Shown here piece after piece: positions 6,382 to 9,050 of a DNA stretch of 9,050 bases. The notes below the pieces were generated by a model. It was not told where the DNA came from. It was given only the letters and a program-made list of their open reading frames with translations, and made no database searches. Origin of the DNA: Actinomycetota bacterium (GTDB lineage Bacteria > Actinomycetota > Actinomycetes > Actinomycetales > Microbacteriaceae); contig WLDR01000052.1 in assembly GCA_009704705.1 (NCBI GenBank), positions 1 to 9,050 on the forward strand, in the 5' to 3' direction. Position numbers and translations under genes: made by a program. Every line of letters starts with the position of its first letter. The stretch's first letter is position 1.

Positions 6382-9050
6382 GTGGTTTTTTCTGGGTTGA
6401 CGCGCGCCCTCGTCGGCTCTGGTGCGCTCGAGAAGGCGCTCGTTGCGTCGGACCACGACGCGGACTTCTCGGTCACTCCGGGCCTCAACGCCCCGCTGCT
6501 TGTCGCTCTCTTGCGTCAGAGGGCGGACGCCGGCCAGCCCACCGCGCTCTTGGCCGTCACTGCCACGAGCCGTGAGTCCGAGTCGCTGCAGAATGCGCTT
6601 GGCGCGCTAGAGCCCGGCGCGCTCATTCTGGAGTTTCCCGCGTGGGAAACCCTGCCCCACGAACGACTGAGTCCGAGCGCCGAAATCACGGGTCGGCGAT
6701 TCGACACACTGCGACGCGTCGCCGCGTGGGACGGCACGCAACCGCTGATCGTTCTCGCGTCGGTGCGGGCACTGCTTCAGCCCATCGCGAGCAACCTGCT
6801 TGAGGTCGAGCCGATCACCCTCGTGGCCGCGTCGCGAGGTAACGACCTCGACGACCTCGCGCGACGGCTCGTGCACCTGGCCTACACGCGTGTTGACATT
6901 GTCACGCGCCGAGGCGAGTTTGCCGTGCGCGGCGGAATCCTGGACGTGTTCTCGCCTGTGGCCGAGCATCCGGTGAGGTTGGACTTTTTCGGCGATGAAC
7001 TCGAAACCATGCGGTGGTTCTCGGTGGCAGATCAACGGTCGCTCGACGGCGAGGTGGAGCGGGTCATCCTGCCGCCGTCTCGAGAGTTGTTGCTGACCGA
7101 CGCGGTGCGTCAGCGGGCACGCGAGATGGAACATGAGTTTCCGGCGATGACGGGAATGCTCAGCAAAATTGGCGAGGGGATCGCCGTCGAGGGCATGGAG
7201 TCGCTGACACCGGCACTCGTCGACAAACTGGTTCCGCTGACCGAGTACCTGCCACCCGCGACCGCCATCGCCGTGGTCTCTCCCGAGCGCGTTGCAACGC
7301 GAGCCGTCAACCTGGGTGAAACGAACCGGGAGTTTCTTGACGCCGCGTGGAACGCCGCCTCGGTGGGTGCGACAGCGCCGATTGATCTCTCGGCCGGCGA
7401 TTTCTTGACGATGACTCAGATTCGCGCCGACTTTGCTCACGGCCCATGGTGGACACTGAGCCCGTTCAACAGTGGCGATGACGACGACATTCACGTTGCC
7501 GGCGATTCCGTTCCGAGCTTTGCGGGCAACGTCGACGGTGCCATTGAGCACGTGGGTGAAAAATTGCGCGACGGTTGGTCGGTTGTCATCGCGGCTGCCG
7601 GACACGGCCTCGTCGAACGCGCGCAGCAAATGCTCGCCGAGCACACACTGGCCGGTCGAATTGTGGATGCCCTGCCGGACCGCCTCGAAAAGGGCGTCGC
7701 CTATCTGGTGCAGGCCAACCTCGAGCACGGCTTCGAAATCCCGGATTCCTCGCTCGCACTGTTGACCGAAAGCGAGTTCTACGGGCGCTCGGCGACCTAC
7801 GACAATCGCGGCACGAAACGTCTCGCTGGCAAGCGAAGCAAGAACGTCGTCGACCCGCTGCAACTTGAAGCCGGCGACATCGTCGTGCACGAGACGCACG
7901 GAATCGGCCGCTTTCTCGAGCTCGTCTCGCGGGAGGTTCCCAACAGCACGAACCGCAACGCGCCGCGTACCTCGCGCGAATACTTGGTCATCGAGTACGC
8001 GCCGAGTAAGCGCGGGTTCCCCGGCGACAAGTTGTATGTGCCCACGGATCAACTCGATCAGCTCACTCGATATGTCGGCGGCGAAGAGCCTGCGCTGTCG
8101 AAGATGGGCGGGAGCGACTGGTCACAGGCGAAGTCGAAGGCACGTCGTGCGGTGCGCGACATCGCCGTCGAACTCGTCAAGTTGTATTCGGCACGCATGG
8201 CAAGCAAGGGTCACTCATTCGGCCCGGATAGTCCGTGGCAGCGTGAGCTCGAGGAGGCTTTTCCGTTTGTCGAGACTCCTGACCAGCTGACGACAATTGA
8301 TGAGGTCAAGGCAGACATGGAGCGGGCCATCCCGATGGATCGTCTCATCTCAGGTGACGTTGGTTTCGGCAAAACCGAGGTTGCCGTGCGCGCCGCGTTC
8401 AAGGCAATTCAAGATGGCAAGCAGGTCGCCATGCTCGTGCCAACGACGCTCCTCGTTCGCCAGCACGCTGAGACGTTCAACGAACGATTCGCCGGGTTCC
8501 CCGTTCACCTGCGTGCTCTGAGTCGGTTTCAAAGCGACAAAGAAGCCCGCGAAACGCTGGCCGGTCTCGCCGACGGCACGATTGACATGGTCATCGGCAC
8601 GCACCGACTGCTCAGCGACAACGTTCGGTTCAAAGACCTAGGTCTCGTCATCATCGACGAAGAGCAGCGCTTTGGTGTTGAGCACAAGGATGCCCTGAAG
8701 AAACTCAAGACAAACGTCGACATACTCGCGATGAGCGCCACGCCGATTCCGCGCACGCTCGAAATGGCGGTCACGGGTATTCGTGAAATGTCGACGTTGG
8801 CAACACCCCCAGAAGACCGGCATCCGATTCTCACGTTTGTGGGCCCGTATTCCGAGAGACAAGTCGCGGCTGCCATCCGTCGTGAGTTGCTTCGCGAAGG
8901 GCAGATTTTCTTCGTGCACAACCGGGTTGCCAGCATCAACCGGGTTGCCGCGCAACTGGCGGAACTCGTTCCCGAGGCGCGCATCGGGATCGCACACGGT
9001 CAACTGAGCGAAAACCAACTTGAACAGGTCATCGTCGACTTCTGGGAACG
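6382..9050 (+). CDS. mfd: Transcription-repair coupling factor Mfd (3' end missing)
   Basis: Mfd displaces RNA polymerase stalled at DNA lesions and recruits UvrA for nucleotide excision repair. From the GTG at 6382, 889 codons are open to the window end; actinobacterial Mfd is about 1,200 residues, so the C-terminal quarter is absent. The N-terminal UvrB-like module is visible in EFPAWETLPHERLSP (about 90-104) and RGEFAVRGGILDVFSP (about 177-192). The CarD-like RNA polymerase interaction domain starts near residue 494 (LEAGDIVVHETHGIGRF, then YLVIEYAPSKRG and DKLYVP). The translocase has Walker A GDVGFGKT (658-665), the DEEQ box (759-762) and SATPIPRT (785-792). The window ends shortly before the expected TRG motif and motif VI. 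The start is supported by the conserved GLTRAL N-terminus and by the leaderless-type promoter; there is no ribosome binding site. Confidence 0.96.
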   Translation, partial: MVFSGLTRALVGSGALEKALVASDHDADFSVTPGLNAPLLVALLRQRADAGQPTALLAVTATSRESESLQNALGALEPGALILEFPAWETLPHERLSPSAEITGRRFDTLRRVAAWDGTQPLIVLASVRALLQPIASNLLEVEPITLVAASRGNDLDDLARRLVHLAYTRVDIVTRRGEFAVRGGILDVFSPVAEHPVRLDFFGDELETMRWFSVADQRSLDGEVERVILPPSRELLLTDAVRQRAREMEHEFPAMTGMLSKIGEGIAVEGMESLTPALVDKLVPLTEYLPPATAIAVVSPERVATRAVNLGETNREFLDAAWNAASVGATAPIDLSAGDFLTMTQIRADFAHGPWWTLSPFNSGDDDDIHVAGDSVPSFAGNVDGAIEHVGEKLRDGWSVVIAAAGHGLVERAQQMLAEHTLAGRIVDALPDRLEKGVAYLVQANLEHGFEIPDSSLALLTESEFYGRSATYDNRGTKRLAGKRSKNVVDPLQLEAGDIVVHETHGIGRFLELVSREVPNSTNRNAPRTSREYLVIEYAPSKRGFPGDKLYVPTDQLDQLTRYVGGEEPALSKMGGSDWSQAKSKARRAVRDIAVELVKLYSARMASKGHSFGPDSPWQRELEEAFPFVETPDQLTTIDEVKADMERAIPMDRLISGDVGFGKTEVAVRAAFKAIQDGKQVAMLVPTTLLVRQHAETFNERFAGFPVHLRALSRFQSDKEARETLAGLADGTIDMVIGTHRLLSDNVRFKDLGLVIIDEEQRFGVEHKDALKKLKTNVDILAMSATPIPRTLEMAVTGIREMSTLATPPEDRHPILTFVGPYSERQVAAAIRRELLREGQIFFVHNRVASINRVAAQLAELVPEARIGIAHGQLSENQLEQVIVDFWE

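Noticed and set aside
6607..8052. Open frame of 481 codons on the minus strand opposite mfd
   Set aside because: It lies wholly within the clearly conserved mfd frame, has Arg/His/Gly-rich composition typical of GC-rich antisense frames, and shows no recognisable domain.
1..9050. Mobile elements, CRISPR arrays, tRNA or rRNA genes, defence or toxin-antitoxin systems
   Set aside because: I looked for transposase or integrase motifs, spaced direct repeats, cloverleaf-like sequences and small paired genes on both strands and saw none; every large frame belongs to a known core family.

Overview
This window reads as ordinary housekeeping chromosome from a high-GC actinobacterium, most likely a member of the Microbacteriaceae or a close relative. 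Evidence for that is the strong G/C preference at third codon positions, GTG starts in four of the six visible gene starts, the actinobacterial form of Prs (an SPDMGRVRVAD-type segment), an L25/Ctc protein with a long acidic tail, the neighbourhood glmU-prs ... rplY(ctc)-pth-mfd, and a start for mfd that looks leaderless. The taxonomic placement is inference; no ribosomal RNA or other decisive marker is present.

Layout from left to right. (1) Positions 1-2201, plus strand: the 3' part of glmU (cell wall precursor UDP-GlcNAc) followed 17 bases later by prs (PRPP synthase), probably one transcript. (2) Positions 2216-4649, minus strand: gnd (6-phosphogluconate dehydrogenase) followed by a PfkB-family sugar kinase, probably fructokinase, again probably one transcript. 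This pair converges on prs with only 14 bases between stop codons. (3) Positions 4650-5017: the only sizeable intergenic region, holding the divergent control regions of gnd and rplY and two predicted RNA hairpins upstream of rplY. (4) Positions 5018-6324, plus strand: rplY/ctc (ribosomal protein L25) and pth (peptidyl-tRNA hydrolase), tightly linked translation genes. (5) Positions 6382-9050, plus strand: mfd (transcription-repair coupling factor), cut by the window end just before its last helicase motifs.

The genes join up metabolically. 6-phosphogluconate dehydrogenase yields NADPH and ribulose 5-phosphate, whose isomer ribose 5-phosphate is the substrate of Prs; the sugar kinase feeds hexose phosphate into the same area of metabolism; L25 and Pth serve the ribosome and peptidyl-tRNA recycling; Mfd rescues stalled RNA polymerase at DNA lesions.

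I found no mobile element, CRISPR array, tRNA, rRNA, toxin-antitoxin pair or defence system, and no protein-coding gene of unknown family. What merits a second look is regulatory: a nested stem-loop and a ribosome-binding-site hairpin in front of rplY, a probable leaderless promoter for mfd, and an uncertain start for pth. All genes read open and complete except the two cut by the window edges.
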